This document shows positions 31,643 through 43,136 of a stretch of 64,000 nt of DNA, in pieces. The DNA lies in NCBI GenBank assembly GCA_963971405.1, contig OZ020492.1, forward strand, positions 8,742,001 through 8,806,000. Direction: 5' to 3'. Both the position numbers and the translations under genes were made by a program. The DNA comes from Psococerastis gibbosa. Lineage: Eukaryota > Arthropoda > Insecta > Psocodea > Psocidae. Positions within the stretch are counted from its first letter, which is position 1; every line of letters begins with the position of its first letter. A model generated the notes under the pieces. The model ran no database searches. It was not told where the DNA came from and saw nothing but the letters and a program-made list of their open reading frames with translations.

Positions 31643-31850
31643 GGCCGTGGTCATTCAGAAAGCGTACTTCCAAACGTTTCGTCAAGATCTGCGGTCGATG
31701 TCATCGGTGGAACTGAGTAGATGTCTAAGATTGTATCTCGGAAGCTCAGCAGCAACGTTTGGAATTACGCTTTTAGAAAGACCACGGCCTATCATCCCGG
31801 TTTCTACTTCTTCGTCAAATTGGTATGTTGCATTCATGTTGAAATAGATA
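31643..31850 (-). mobile_element. Repeat H, PLE-type sequence with hammerhead-like core
   Basis: On the minus strand CCGATGA, a 20-nt spacer (CATCGACC...TTGAC), then GAAACGTTTGGAAG at 31670-31709 resembles a hammerhead core. Further right, GATTGTATCTCGGAAGC and CACGGCCTATCATCCCGG are shared with 53460-53615; the core is also shared with 59485-59516. Confidence 0.45.
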
Positions 31851-32309
31851 AAATAAACCTGGGACTGAGATGCAGACAGTACCTAGAAGGAATAATATTT
31901 AGTAATCTAACTTATTTTCAATATGACAACAGATTTTGTACTTTTGAAATTGCATCAAAACTTTGAGATTTATCTATAACCGTGATGAGAGAAATTTGAA
32001 ACGAACTTGGTTACGGGATGAAACTTTGCATGGCCAAACTTTTCGTGTTATATGCAACGAGTACTACTGTTCCTTCCTTTTACTATATGAAGACGACAGG
32101 GGAAAAACCGGTAAGGTGATCAAAAGTTGATTTTTCAGAAATCGAATTTAAAGTTGAAAGTAGCGGTTTCTTCACATGTATTCTGCTTTTTCCCCGCGCC
32201 ATTTGTGCAGAACCTTACTTGGTTTTCTTCGGTTTTGTTAGGTCATCTAAAACTACATTAAAAACTGAACAGAATGCCACCATTATCTCAATTTCGACCA
32301 AAAGTCCAC
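31851..32309. other. No gene recognised
   Basis: No recognised repeat or coding motif. Confidence 0.4.
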
Positions 32310-32760
32310 CTTTCCTGTTTTTCCTCTGACGTCTTCATCATTGGCGTAAATTCCCAAAACTTCTGTGGGGGGCTTTAGGACCCCAAGGCCTTGAAACCTT
32401 GAAATCGATAAATTGGCCCAAATTATGGAGGTTTTACGCTCGTTATACCCTGGAGAAAGGGGAGACCCCCCCCCCCCCCGAAAAAAAACTGCTAATTGTA
32501 AGGGCAAGTGTGGTTTTACAAATATTTTATCGTGAAGAAAGGGGGGCCCGGGGGTCTCCCCCGGAGAAAAAAATTGATGAATAGGCCCAAATTAAGGAGG
32601 TTTTACGCATTTTGCAAACAGTACCGTTGAGATTATACAGACGAATAAACCTACCACTGAGGGGGGCCCGGGGGTCTCCCCCGAAGAAATTTTTTTAAAA
32701 ATAGGTCTGAAATATTGGGGTTTTAAGCATTTCGAGTAATATATTTTTTGTGAAAGTACT
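32310..32760. repeat. Tandem hAT-type modules with GGGGTCTCCCCCGG
   Basis: Three units follow one another. Each is CCCGGGGGTCTCCCCCG or a C run, then GAAAAAAATT, TAGGCCCAAATTAAGG-like or TAGGTCTGAAATATTG, then GGTTTTACGCATTTT. They are the same modules as in the hAT elements at 957, 15552 and 57404. No terminal repeats were located. Confidence 0.55.
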
Positions 32761-33300
32761 TGGTCAATATGTTGATTTTTTTCATGATGTCTTTCAAGTG
32801 AAATAAGCATGCCAAGAATTAATTTCCCTTTCGTTTTTGTGGATACTATGCCGTTCGTCTGAAGACTCTTCATATGCGAGTTTCTGACAGTTTATATTGT
32901 GAAATGTCAGTTGTTTCCACTCAATACCGAATAACATGGCTTGGTGAGAATTATGTTGTATTCATCTTACCCCGTATAGAAGTATAAACGCTCAATAACA
33001 TACAAAATCGGGAATAGAACACCTTTTCCAAAAAGAGGTTTTTCCCGTAACCAGTACTACTGGCATGGATTTAGAAATTTTTCTCATGGAGACAGGAGAA
33101 GGAAAAAATTTGAGAATTTTGTTTGGAAATCCCCTCTGCTTACTAACACTATAAACATGAAGGAACCAATTAATTTTTATGTTAGTTGCATACAAATGTG
33201 TTAACAACCAGTTAGTTTCAAATATTCTTAACAAAATTGCTAACTTTCATTCATTCAAAACCTTATTAAATGTAGTGAGCGCTGATATTTCTCGGGGGGG
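32761..33300. other. No gene recognised
   Basis: AT-rich; small minus-strand frames without motifs; G run at 33294-33307. Confidence 0.4.
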
Positions 33301-33307
33301 GGGGGGG

Positions 33308-33374
33308 CGCCCCCAACTCGATCCTCACCCTTCGGTTCGTTAGTCGTTGTCTACCAACTGGACCACGCCAGGCG
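33308..33374 (-). tRNA. tRNA-like pseudogene
   Basis: Minus strand CGCCTGGCGTGGTCCAGTTG contains a good A box (TGGTCCAGTTGG), and GGATCGAGTT sits where a B box would be. The arms no longer pair well. Probably a SINE or tRNA remnant. Confidence 0.35.
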
Positions 33375-33537
33375 TAAAAGCAAGTCCTCGTGACTCACTA
33401 ATTAGAGATGAACGAGGGGGCTACTGAGAAATCCGCCCTCGGGTCTCATCCCCAGCTATTCCCTATACATGGTTCATGACCCGTAATAAGGCCTGTTAAC
33501 AGCCGTTTGTATTTTCGAAACGAAACAATATGTACGG

Positions 33538-34977
33538 CATACAAACAAGGGCGGATCCAGCCGAAAATTTAGGGGGGGGGGGTCACAAGTTTTTTGCAAG
33601 TTTAAAAGGTAATTTTTTTTTTGTTGAAAAGTTGAGTTTTTTTTTTTTGTTTTTTTTTGTTTTTTTTCTATTTATTTAATGTTTTTATCAGGATGTCTGA
33701 AGTCTTGCAAGACCAATTGGTCTGTCTGCAAGTTCTTCACTATATGTACTTGTACCTTTTTGAGACGTCTGTAGGCCATGTCTAGTATTCTGTTATTTTA
33801 ATTTGAATTAAAAATTTATTCGATTTTACTATGGAGCCATGACTTTACTTGTTGTTTTATTTCCCTGTATTTTTTCAGATCTTTTATTTTATTTGGTATA
33901 TCATTGAAAATGTGAGGTATCATGTATTTTAATGTCTGTCTTCCGTAATTGTTCGTTATGGTGGGTGTGAGCAGTCTTGATTCGGTTATAGATCTTGTTT
34001 CTATGTCATGTGTTAGGCCTACTGGTTGTTTGTATTCTGTTTTATAAAAGTAGTTAATGATGCTAATGTATTTGAAAAGAGCCGTCACTGTTAGTACGTC
34101 ATATTTATTGAATGGGTCTTTTTTGCTCAATTTGTTATATTTATTTGTTTTATCTGAGTTTTTTATAATCTTCAGTATTCTATATTGTATATTTTCAATG
34201 TTCTGTATTTGTGATGGTGTTGTGTTTCCATATGCTTGTATTCCATATCGTATAAGAGATTCTACTAGTGCTTTATATATCACTATCATTGTATCATAGT
34301 TTAAATAAAATTGGATATGGTAAAAAGCGTATAAACATGATCTGAGTCGTTTATTTACGTTATTGATATGTATGTCAAATTTGAATCTGTAGTCAATTGT
34401 TATTCCCAGGTATCTGTATTCATCTACTGTTTCAAGTATTTCTGTGCATTCGCATTCATATGTTTGTTTATTTTCATGTAGACATTTGTTATCGTGTTTT
34501 ATAACCCTCATTAGTTCAGTTTTATATTGTGGTGATCTGATATGCATTAGTTTAGTTTTTTTACCGTTTATCGTAAGTTTGTGGTCGTGTGAGTATTTTT
34601 GTAGTAGTTCGAATTTTTCTTTCATAATTTTTACTGCGTTGCCTAAGTTTTTCTCATATACTACTATTGCTGTATCATCCGCAAACATAAATACTGTTGA
34701 TTTGTCCGTAGTTAGTCCGTCAGGTAAATTGTTTGTATATATTAAGTACAACAAAGGTGCAAGGACTGACCCTTGTGCAATGGCTGTTGTCGTGATTTGT
34801 TCACTACTGATTTTATTTTTATATTTAACTATGTATTTTCTGTTTGTCATGAAATTTTGGAACCATTTTAGGAGTTTTCCCTCAATCCCTATTTTTTTTA
34901 GAAGTTATCTTATGAATTTGCTCATTTAGGGGGGTCATGACCCCCCCCCCCCCCGTGGATCCGCCATTGCATACAAA
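33538..34977. mobile_element. hAT-like element with perfect TSD, carrying a LINE insertion
   Basis: The element at 33546-34969 starts CAAGGGCGGATCCAGCC and ends GTGGATCCGCCATTG, flanked by CATACAAA at 33538-33545 and 34970-34977. A shorter uninterrupted relative is at 25846-26025. Comparison places a LINE insertion between the T-rich tract near 33660 and TTATCTTATGAATTTGC at 34905. The LINE is therefore younger than the hAT insertion. Confidence 0.8.
33816..34897 (-). pseudogene. LINE reverse transcriptase (CR1/Jockey-like), 5' truncated
   Basis: Open from about 34897 (KIGIEGKLLKWFQNF) through the annotated start at 34850. Motifs in order: AIAQGSVLAPLLYLIYTNNL (domain 4/B), VFMFADDTAIVV with the FADD active site, KLTINGKKTKLM, and EYRYLGITID (thumb). 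Then come VESLIRYGIQAYG and the C-terminal HIFNDIPNKIK...VKSWLHSKIE, with a stop at 33816. No RNase H follows. No internal stop over ~360 codons, so the copy is young or recently active, but it lacks the endonuclease and the fingers. T runs at 33607-33668 are its poly(A) tail on the opposite strand. It lies inside a hAT element. Confidence 0.85.
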
Positions 34978-36197
34978 ATGAATCATAATTTGAATCACAC
35001 ACGTGGAGTGAATCAAAAATTCATTAAATATGGGCTCTGATTTATCCTATAAAATTGAAGAGCTTGGTTACAAAAGTGGGCAACTCCATTTTTTTTCACA
35101 AAATGGGGTTTTGATCCGACCTTGCAGAAAATTTTAATGTCATGTTTGTAAACAGCCACCTCAAATATTACCGTGAAATTAATAGCACGGACTTCACCAA
35201 CTGCCATCCCCTGCATATGTCCCCCCCCCCCTCCCTTTGCATATGCATATTTTGCATATGCTCATAAGTCCTGACAAAGTAGGTGGCCGATTTTTAAGAC
35301 TATTCTGTGTATCATGGCAATTTTCAGATCCATTCAAAATATCGAGATATTTTGTAAAGGAATAAGGAGAAAGGCATCTTGAATGAAACGCATTACGTTG
35401 CAGTAATGTTTGAAATCTGATGTCATTCAGTATAATCTGCTTTTAATGGCCCACTTACTCCTCTTTCGAACTCAATTTCCAATAAATAAAATTATTATCG
35501 ACTGCAACTGTTGTTCAATGCATGTTTGGTGAGAACTGGCGGGAAAAATCTATCGACGCTTTAATTTATAAAATAAATAAATAAAATAAATTATCAATAA
35601 GTAACTTAAATATTTTTTTTTTGCAAACAGACCTAAAAATGTTATACAGAGTATTGAGTACAATTTAAATTCCTTGGTGGTAAAATTTTGTTTTACTAAG
35701 TTACGTAAACATACAGTAGACAGATATCATCAGACTATCGAGACAGAATATCCTGCAGGCCATAGATATATAGGAACAGAAAAATGAAAGAAAAATGTAC
35801 CTACTACATTCAGCTATACTATCCAATCCCGAAATACCGGGATTCACTCTCTGAAATCCCGGGATCTACGAGGCAAAAATAATATGGTTCGTGATCTCGA
35901 ATCTTGGGATTGTGAACTTTGTCGTCCTAGAGTTGTATATAGGAGATATAGGAAAATCTCTCGCGCCAAGAATATTGCCACTTCCAAATTTTTAGCAATC
36001 ACACTCAGCGTACATACGAATCACTTCAGTCAAGAACAAATTTTGTCATTGCCTTGTCTGATTGAAACTTATAACTTATAGGAGATTTATCGTTAAGAAA
36101 AATAAGTTTTTTTTTCTAAAGTAGAGAAATAAAAGTTACTACTATTTTCATTTTGAACTTGAATGGACTACAAATAAAAATAAAATTATAAAATACC
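34978..36197. other. No gene recognised
   Basis: AT-rich with a C run at 35220-35232. Frame at 35884-36081 without motif. Confidence 0.4.
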
Positions 36198-36328
36198 TGC
36201 ACTAATTCCACAAAATAAATTTATAATGTGACAGCTGTTTCGGAGGTGAACACCATCATCAGACCGAATCAGACATTCACCACCGACACAGCTGTCACAA
36301 TAAAAATTTATTTAGTGCAATTACTGCA
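36198..36328 (-). ncRNA. Palindrome with hammerhead-ribozyme-like core
   Basis: Two ~52-bp inverted arms (TGCACTAATTCCAC... and ...GTGCAATTACTGCA) flank a centre. On the minus strand the centre reads CTGATGA, 14 nt with a GGTG/CACC stem, then GAAAC (36237-36264). The arms supply a long stem III (GTGACAGCT with AGCTGTCAC). The base expected at the cleavage position reads G, where A, C or U is required, so this copy is probably inactive. Non-coding. Confidence 0.5.
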
Positions 36329-36349
36329 AAGCTACTTTATTATAACTTT

Positions 36350-37808
36350 ATTGCTTTCCAATTTATACGTAGTATAAGGAAAGCTTTGTGATGGTCGAAA
36401 TGTTCGATTCCCAGATTTCAACGGATTTATACGTTTTGAGGTCCCAGGAACCCAAAACAGTGGTTTTTACGAAATGTCTGTCTGTGGGTCTGTCTGTCAC
36501 TCTGTCTGTCGCTCTGTCTGTCGCTCTGTCTGTCGCTCTGTCTGTCGCTCTGTCTGTCTGTCTGTCTGTCTGTCAGTCTGTGAGTCGATTTCCGGGCAAA
36601 CTACACGGTCAATTTTAGTGACGTGCAAAATTGGTCTTGGTTTTGCTGTCATGGTCCTGGTCTTGCGAAAAAGCAAGACCAAGACCGAGACCAAAACCAT
36701 TCTTCTTTTCGCAAGACCAAGACCAAGACAGTATGAATAAGAACAAGACTAATACCAAGAGCGACTATGCAAGAACAAAACTAAATACGCATAAGAAATA
36801 ATATCTTAATGAACTTTTTTTAATTCAAAGATAGTAAATTTAGGTTTAAGAATGTTTGTTGAATAAAAATGAAATGTTTGTTGAATAAAAATAAAATGTT
36901 TACAAAATGTTTTGAAAGATGTTCGTTATGAAATTATGGCAAGACCAAGCCTAAAACCAAGACCAAGACGAGGTAAGCAAGACCATGACCAAGACGAGGT
37001 AAGCAAGACCAAGACCAAGACGAGGTAAGCAAGACCAAGACCATGACCGAGACCAGAGAGATTTGAGCTAGACCAAGACCAAGACTGTTCGAGTCTTGGT
37101 CTTGGTCTTACTTTGCTCGTCTCTAGTCGATTTTGATGAAATTTTGCATGTGGATTCACAAAAATCATACCTCGGGACTATTTTTTTTTATTTTGGGCTA
37201 ACTCAATTTGGGGGTGTTTAATTCTCAAAAAACTCCAAAAAAACGTCTAAAAAATATCTTTCCCATAAACGGCTCCAGCGATTTATTTTAAATTCAGACA
37301 TATTGTAGTCGTTATTAATGTTAACAAAATGCGGGGGGTCGCTTGCCCCTTGATAGTTTGGTTCTGGGGGTAAAAAAATAAAAATAACTCAATTTTCATA
37401 AAAAATAATTTTTCTGCGGAACCTTTCTATTGATGATTTCTACCTTCAGATATGTTTTAAGTGTTCAATAGGATAACAAAAATGGACAGGTAGCGTTCCC
37501 AAAAAAATATTTGCTTCTGTGCAAAAAATTATTTTTTGAGAAATTATGGAAAATTCACGCTCCAATACATTACGTGACATGTGATATTGTTACTACTTAC
37601 TACTGTTACAATGTATTGGTCTGTTCGTTCCAGAATATGCAATTCAGTTTTAAGGGGTTTTTAATATATATTGAGGTGAACCCCCCCCCCCTCGAGAGAT
37701 CTGAAATTTAACCATAGGGAAATTAAATCCTATGAAATTATGCATGTCAATATCTACTAATTTATAAATTGGAAAGCATGTTCGAGTAAAATCGGACCGG
37801 TTCTTTCT
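36350..37808 (+). repeat. Repeat D copy, split by a hAT element
   Basis: Starts ATTGCTTTCCAATTTATACG. It has an expanded CTGTCTGTCGCTCTGTCTG-type microsatellite (36475-36580) and GATTTCCGGGCAAACTAC. It is then interrupted at 36616-37125 and resumes GATTTTGATGAAATTTTGC to the end GGACCGGTTCTTT at 37808. Confidence 0.75.
36608..37133. mobile_element. hAT element with CAAGAC repeats, inserted in D
   Basis: The element at 36616-37125 (510 bp) has termini TAGTGACGTGCAAAAT and the inverse TTTGCTCGTCTCTA. The 8-bp duplications are GTCAATTT (36608-36615) and GTCGATTT (37126-37133), one mismatch. TAGNGA termini are typical of hAT. Most of the interior is CAAGACCAAGAC and its inverse, arranged so both ends can fold. 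No transposase. Confidence 0.8.
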
Positions 37809-38832
37809 ATTTGTAATGTATGACTTCAACGAAGTCACTGGAGAAACTCTTGCAAGGACCTGAATGGATGTTAATGGTAACTATTGTTCAATGTAAACAG
37901 CAATGGAAATGCTGGTAAATTGATTTGTTTGTTTGTTTTAGGCAAAAAAATAGAGACGATCGGAAACACCACTTGACGTTCTCTTGTACAAAGTCAAAAA
38001 AAAAAAAATGGTTGTCTGTAAAGTCGGTTTACGGACTATAGTTTAACGTGACAACGTCAAAACAAACAAAAAATATTAAAAAATAAAAAAAAATAAAACA
38101 AGTAATAATAAATAAACAAACTCAGTCTACGATCTTGATGCTGCGGTTCTGCCCACCGCCCGCCATGGCTTCAAGTTCTTGACATTCCCCCCACAATGCT
38201 TTTTATATATACTTTATTAAGCAACATGCCACTTATTCACTTCCTTCTCCAACTGGATTCTCTGTCCAAATAAAGCAATATTCCTTGTCAGTCTTAGCCG
38301 AGTGAATGCCGCAATTGCATAAACAAATCTGACGTTTACATAAAATATTATGCTTACATGGAACTTTTGGAAGTGGCAGAGTTATTTCTAGATTGAAAAA
38401 GACACTTTCAAGACTTGTCATGTCTCTTTTTATTTTCCCTTTGGCCTCATCTTCCGATATCTAGTACTAATGCCCAGAACCAACCAACATGAGAATTGCA
38501 TAGGTTGCACAAGTGTTTTCTAGGCGGCTTAAATTTTGAATTGAAGTTATTTACAAAAATGGAACGGTAGGACTCACTCAACGGTCAGGAGTACACTCTG
38601 TGGTGTATAATTGTTTCCTGTGTTAGTTAGGGTGGCAGATACTTTTGCTCGGTTTTCTGTCTACAGTACTATGAATAAACAACGGGAAATATTTTAAGTG
38701 GTCTACTATGGATTTAGTTACCGTGACACTTTATTAAATATTTTTAACAAAATTTTAAACTAATGCTCAAAATTTGCTCTTGGCTGAAGGCTCTCGAAGA
38801 TTAGTTGCAAAAAAGACGCGACAGTTGACTAA
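37809..38832. other. No gene recognised
   Basis: A-rich stretch at 37990-38120. No recognised repeats. Confidence 0.4.
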
Positions 38833-39494
38833 GGCCGGCGACGCACTATCGCTTTTTGCCGTATGCTGCTGCAGTGGCGTAGCCAGTATTTTTTTTTGGG
38901 TGGGTCCAGTTTTCATAAAGTTTGCCTGCTTACGATAGGTTTTCGAATGGGGTGGTGTTTCATTTGGCAGCGCCCCCCCCCCCCCCCGGGATTGTTTTTT
39001 AAATGATAGGCCTGAAATATTGATTTTGCAGACGATAACTTTATTAACAAAACTTGGAAAAGGGGGACCGGGGTCTCCCCGGCGATTTTTTTAAAGATAA
39101 ATATCTAAAAATTTTGCTATTTTGCTACATTTTGGGGGGGGGGGTCCGGACCCCGCTGACCCCCCCCCCCCCACACTTGGCTACGCCACTGTGCTGCTGA
39201 GACGGATGCATTCTGGTTGGATGACACGATGCGGACACACTGTCCGGTGCGACCGATTAAAAATTGCTGATTTTTTAGTATTTTATAGTCTTGATGCGAT
39301 CAATCTTACTCAAGTTACAGTGTCGCATGTGTTGAAATGCTATCCGGTTACAGCACTATCCGGTCGATAATCGACGGCACGGTGCCACCGGATCAGTGTG
39401 ACCGCGCTCATTAGGCTCCTTGCATTCATGCCATCCCTTCAAACCAGTCCCTTTTGGCGGGACGGCAAAAAAGGATGGTGTGTCGCCGGCCTAA
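38830..39494. mobile_element. PIF/Harbinger-type MITE with TAA TSD, split by a hAT
   Basis: The element at 38833-39491 starts GGCCGGCGACGCACTATCGC and ends GATGGTGTGTCGCCGGCC, with TAA on both sides. Removing the nested hAT leaves about 331 bp with short inverted ends and no coding capacity. Confidence 0.75.
38864..39199. mobile_element. Non-autonomous hAT, CAGTGGCGTAGCCA family, perfect TSD
   Basis: The element at 38872-39191 (320 bp) starts CAGTGGCGTAGCCAG and ends TTGGCTACGCCACTG. TGCTGCTG is duplicated at 38864-38871 and 39192-39199. The interior has G/C runs and GGTCTCCCCGG modules. It lies inside the Harbinger-type MITE and is therefore younger. Confidence 0.9.
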
Positions 39495-39499
39495 TGAAA

Positions 39500-39991
39500 C
39501 CAAAAAAACATCTTTGGCGGCATTAAATATCCCATCTCTCCGATCATATAGAACATTAAGACATCTTTATGTTCACCAGCATTTCACCAGGGATGGGGAA
39601 GGTCTTCACTTGGAGCAAATGAACTTTCTGCCATACAAAGGACATTTGCAAGATATACATCAGAACATCGTCAGAATCTATTATCATGTAACTATTACTA
39701 CATCAAAGGGTTGACTTACGGAAACTGCAGACAACTCTAGCTTGTAAACTGTTGAAAGCTTTCCTGCACTTTAAGGAGGAACATTTAACTCCATCTATTT
39801 GAATATAACATAATGAATAGAAAATAGTGTAGTGTTGGTGTGGCAAGACACATAGAAACCGTCATATTACATATATACATTGCGATAAGTAATAACTTAA
39901 ATGTAGAAAAAATATAAAATAAATTGCAAGAGAAAAAAAACTTATACAACAGTATATGGTCGAATAAATAATACAATAAATTATAACTAAC
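39500..39991. other. No gene recognised
   Basis: A plus-strand frame at 39454-39714 partly overlaps the MITE end; no known motif. Confidence 0.4.
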
Positions 39992-40132
39992 ACTGGATAG
40001 AAAGATCGCCGAAGACATGAAAAGATTGGGGCTCTCAACTGAAGAAGCACAGGACAGGACCATGTGGAAACGACGCTGCCGTGCCGCCGACCCTCCATGA
40101 GGAAAAGGCGTAGTAAAAGTAAAAGTAAAAGT
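39992..40132 (+). pseudogene. RTE-like LINE 3' tip
   Basis: RKIAEDMKRLGLSTEEAQDR then MWKRRCRAADPP and a stop at 40098-40100, followed by an AGTAAA-repeat tail to 40132. Same ending as the LINE at 3-557. Only the last ~35 codons are present. Confidence 0.7.
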
Positions 40133-41398
40133 ATACAACGCACTCATATATATTCCCTCTTAAATCAGATGTAGAATATTGTTACTCATCGTAGCGCTAT
40201 GCAGGTCCTTAGCCAACTTATTGAAATATTTTACTCAAACGTAGAGATCTTTATTTTGAAGTAACGCTGTGTTATGTGGTTCAACAAATAGGTTTATGGA
40301 CCTAAGAAAATCGGCACTTTTTTTTATTAATTTACCAAGCTATTTATTTTAATGTAGTCTGATCGTACTAGCTCATATATCATTTTAATTTTTGTTGATA
40401 CAATTATTCCAAGGAAATTAATGAAATCACTAGGAACGTAACCGTCACAATTTGCAAAATACGTAGTAGCATCAACACCGAAAACGAGAAATGCCCTATA
40501 CTGTGAATTATGATATTATGCATGTAATAGTCCTCTGCAACTTGGATAGATTTTATCTTATACTTTACATGTATTGTATAATTTAAAGGAAATATATATT
40601 GTATTGTATTGTATAGACAAAGGAAATAATCATTTGCGTAGTAACAGACACAACAAGAGAGAAAAAAACTGACTGGCAAGTATTTACATCCCATATCCTG
40701 CCAATAATAATCACTTCCCTTCTCACTTTCTTCGTCCTCCAGTAACCCCGGCGAAGGTGCAATATAGTGAAAAAAAATTAATTCGTAATGACATTATCAC
40801 GTTCAAGCTTCCGTTTATCGAGCAAGTTAATTAATAATAAAATAAAATACCATTATAGAGCACTCACTTTAGCACCAGGGCATATGAATGAGATCCACAT
40901 GTAAAATAAATATAATGGCTAATTAGTTTGTATTTGAAATTATGTGTATTTTATTTCCTTTTTATTATCCCTATTTTATTCAATTTTTATAATATTTATA
41001 TATTTTTTAATAATAATAATTGCTACGTCGTTACCCCACGACATCGGTGCATATAGTTTACAAAATTTGCGGTACAGTTCAATTTTTTTAAAGTCCAAAA
41101 TCCCTTTCAGGTATGGCTGGTGTATATTTTTATTTTTTTTTTTTGTGAAAAATTAACTATTGGATAATTTTTAATTTGTAAATAATAATTTCAATCTGAC
41201 TTTTTTATTTCCTTGTCCAGTAGAGGCGCCGGACTCTTTCGAGAATTTAATTAAAAAAATTAATACATATAACTGTCACGTTTAACTTTCCGCTTATCGA
41301 GAGATCTTAGAGCAGTGACACTGCAAAATATGATATATATTAATAATTAATTACGATAAACATACTAGCCTCCGGACAAATGAATGAGATCCCTATAA
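40133..41398. repeat. AT-rich, with repeat F at 41027-41120
   Basis: 41027-41120 matches 1698-1800. The segments around 40800-40920 and 41275-41395 resemble each other (CCGTTTATCGAG / CCGCTTATCGAG and AATGAATGAGATCC). No gene. Confidence 0.4.
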
Positions 41399-41576
41399 TA
41401 AAAAATAAATAAATAAATATACACTTTTTTGTTCTATTACTAAGCCAACCTAGCGGAGTTAGGGCTATAAGCCCTCTCTTACACTCAACTAGGAAAGCCC
41501 GGGACCGCCTGCTTTACATGCCCTCCGAAGCATGGCCAGAAAATATAGCAAGTGTAGGACTCGAACCAACAACCTA
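41399..41576 (-). mobile_element. SINE-A copy 8, truncated in the head
   Basis: From (AAAT)n tail through GCCAACCTAGCGGAGTTAG to CTCGAACCAACAACCTA, where it breaks off before the A box. Confidence 0.8.
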
Positions 41577-42838
41577 ATAATATATAATATATAATAATAA
41601 TTCACATCAAATATTAAAGGAACATTTCTTCTGCTTTATGATATCTCAGGGTTCTATGATCAATATTTCCTATGAAATTTTACACCCATAGATTTTTTTC
41701 CCCCTAAGGTTGCTCCATAAGCTTAGAGTTTTGAGAAAAGAAGCAAACCTAACAAAAATTGCTGACGAAAGTGACTTATCCAGTAAATTAGTATTGATAA
41801 AAATGGAAGGGAAAAAAAATTGCAACACATTAGGGGCAGACAGCGAAATAAAGTTCAAAATAAAGTTCAAAAAATTTCATCACAATTAGGAGACAATGTT
41901 AGTTAATGGAGAGAGCGGAAAGGTCCAGAGCTCGTGCTGAATAAAATATTTTGAAAAGAGTGTAATCACAATTTCTGTCTTGTCATATAATAAAGCAAGT
42001 TCAGTGGTGAGGTCCCATTGCAGGTACTAAAATTAAAAATTTGCATAATTTAAAAAAAAGGTGAGCAGAGGCCGGCATTGAAATTTGCATCCATTTTTTT
42101 TTAAATATTATGTGTCTCATTTTTCCTCTAAATTAGAAAAAATGGAAAAGTGGCTAGTAAACTCTCTGAAATTAAAAAAAAAAAAACTGTCAAATGAATG
42201 CTTATAGTTTCCTAATAATTATCTTTAGAATTTGCCTATGAGTATCGGGCTGTGGATATCTTCTTTTTTTAAATCCGCGGAAAAGACTAATTTTGAAAGC
42301 GGTAGGATTAATTTTAATTAAGGCCACAGAAAAAGCATTTCTAATTTTTTTTATTTTTTAATTTCCCGATTTCCTTTATTAATGGGACAATAATGAATGC
42401 ATCATTGCTCATTTTATATATTTTATAGACATATAGTAATATATTTCAAAAATTAACTTACTACGAAACGATAACATAACGATGCGGCAAAGTTGAAATT
42501 CGGAAAGAGCATTGCAAAATCTATAAAAACACAAATTTTCAAAACTTCCCAAAACATTTCCTTTGAAACTACCAAATGCATAGAGTACTCGTACCTTTAC
42601 CTAGGGTACCTCAGAAATGAAAATCAAATCCCTATCGTACACATAATTTTTTACGAGCCATGAAAACTGTCGAAATTACAAATCGTACCTTTTTTTATTG
42701 CAACACAGGAACAAAAAAACAACAGAGATAAAAACTTATAGCTACATGGAGTTCCTGAAAAATCTGAGTGTAAGTTTCTATACAGATAAACGTCACCTCT
42801 AACTATTTCATGCTAGTTATACCTCCTTGCTGCGGTTA
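41577..42838. other. No gene recognised
   Basis: AT-rich sequence, no repeats recognised. Confidence 0.4.
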
Positions 42839-43136
42839 CCTTATCGTAGGGGCTCTCAAACTTTCATTTGCCACGGACCCCCTAAAAAATACGATGGTTT
42901 CGCAGACCCCAATCCTAGCTTAACGCCCCCCTCGTACAAAAACAAAATAGCGGAACATCAACAATAAAAAATTGACTGTAGGCTTTGCGAACTTTGAAAA
43001 GTTACTGACGAGGAGAATAAAAATATAAAAATTACGTAACTAAATAATGTAATTCCATCTAGTGCTAAAAATGGCACAGGGGCTACGCCACGGACCCCCT
43101 GACAGGTGCTGCACTTTGAAGACCTCTGCCTTATCG
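42839..43136. mobile_element. Non-autonomous hAT with perfect 8-bp TSD
   Basis: The element at 42847-43128 (282 bp) starts TAGGGGCTCTCAAACTTTC and ends CACTTTGAAGACCTCTG, flanked by CCTTATCG twice (42839-42846, 43129-43136). CACGGACCCCCT and GCAGACCCC inside are characteristic of this group of hAT MITEs. No ORF. Confidence 0.85.

Noticed and set aside
36388-36740. Frames rich in LSVALSV / CRSVCRSV repeats
   Set aside because: Translation of the TCTG microsatellite in repeat D.
39454-39714. 86-residue open frame as a possible gene
   Set aside because: It starts inside the Harbinger-type MITE and shows no known motif or splice context.
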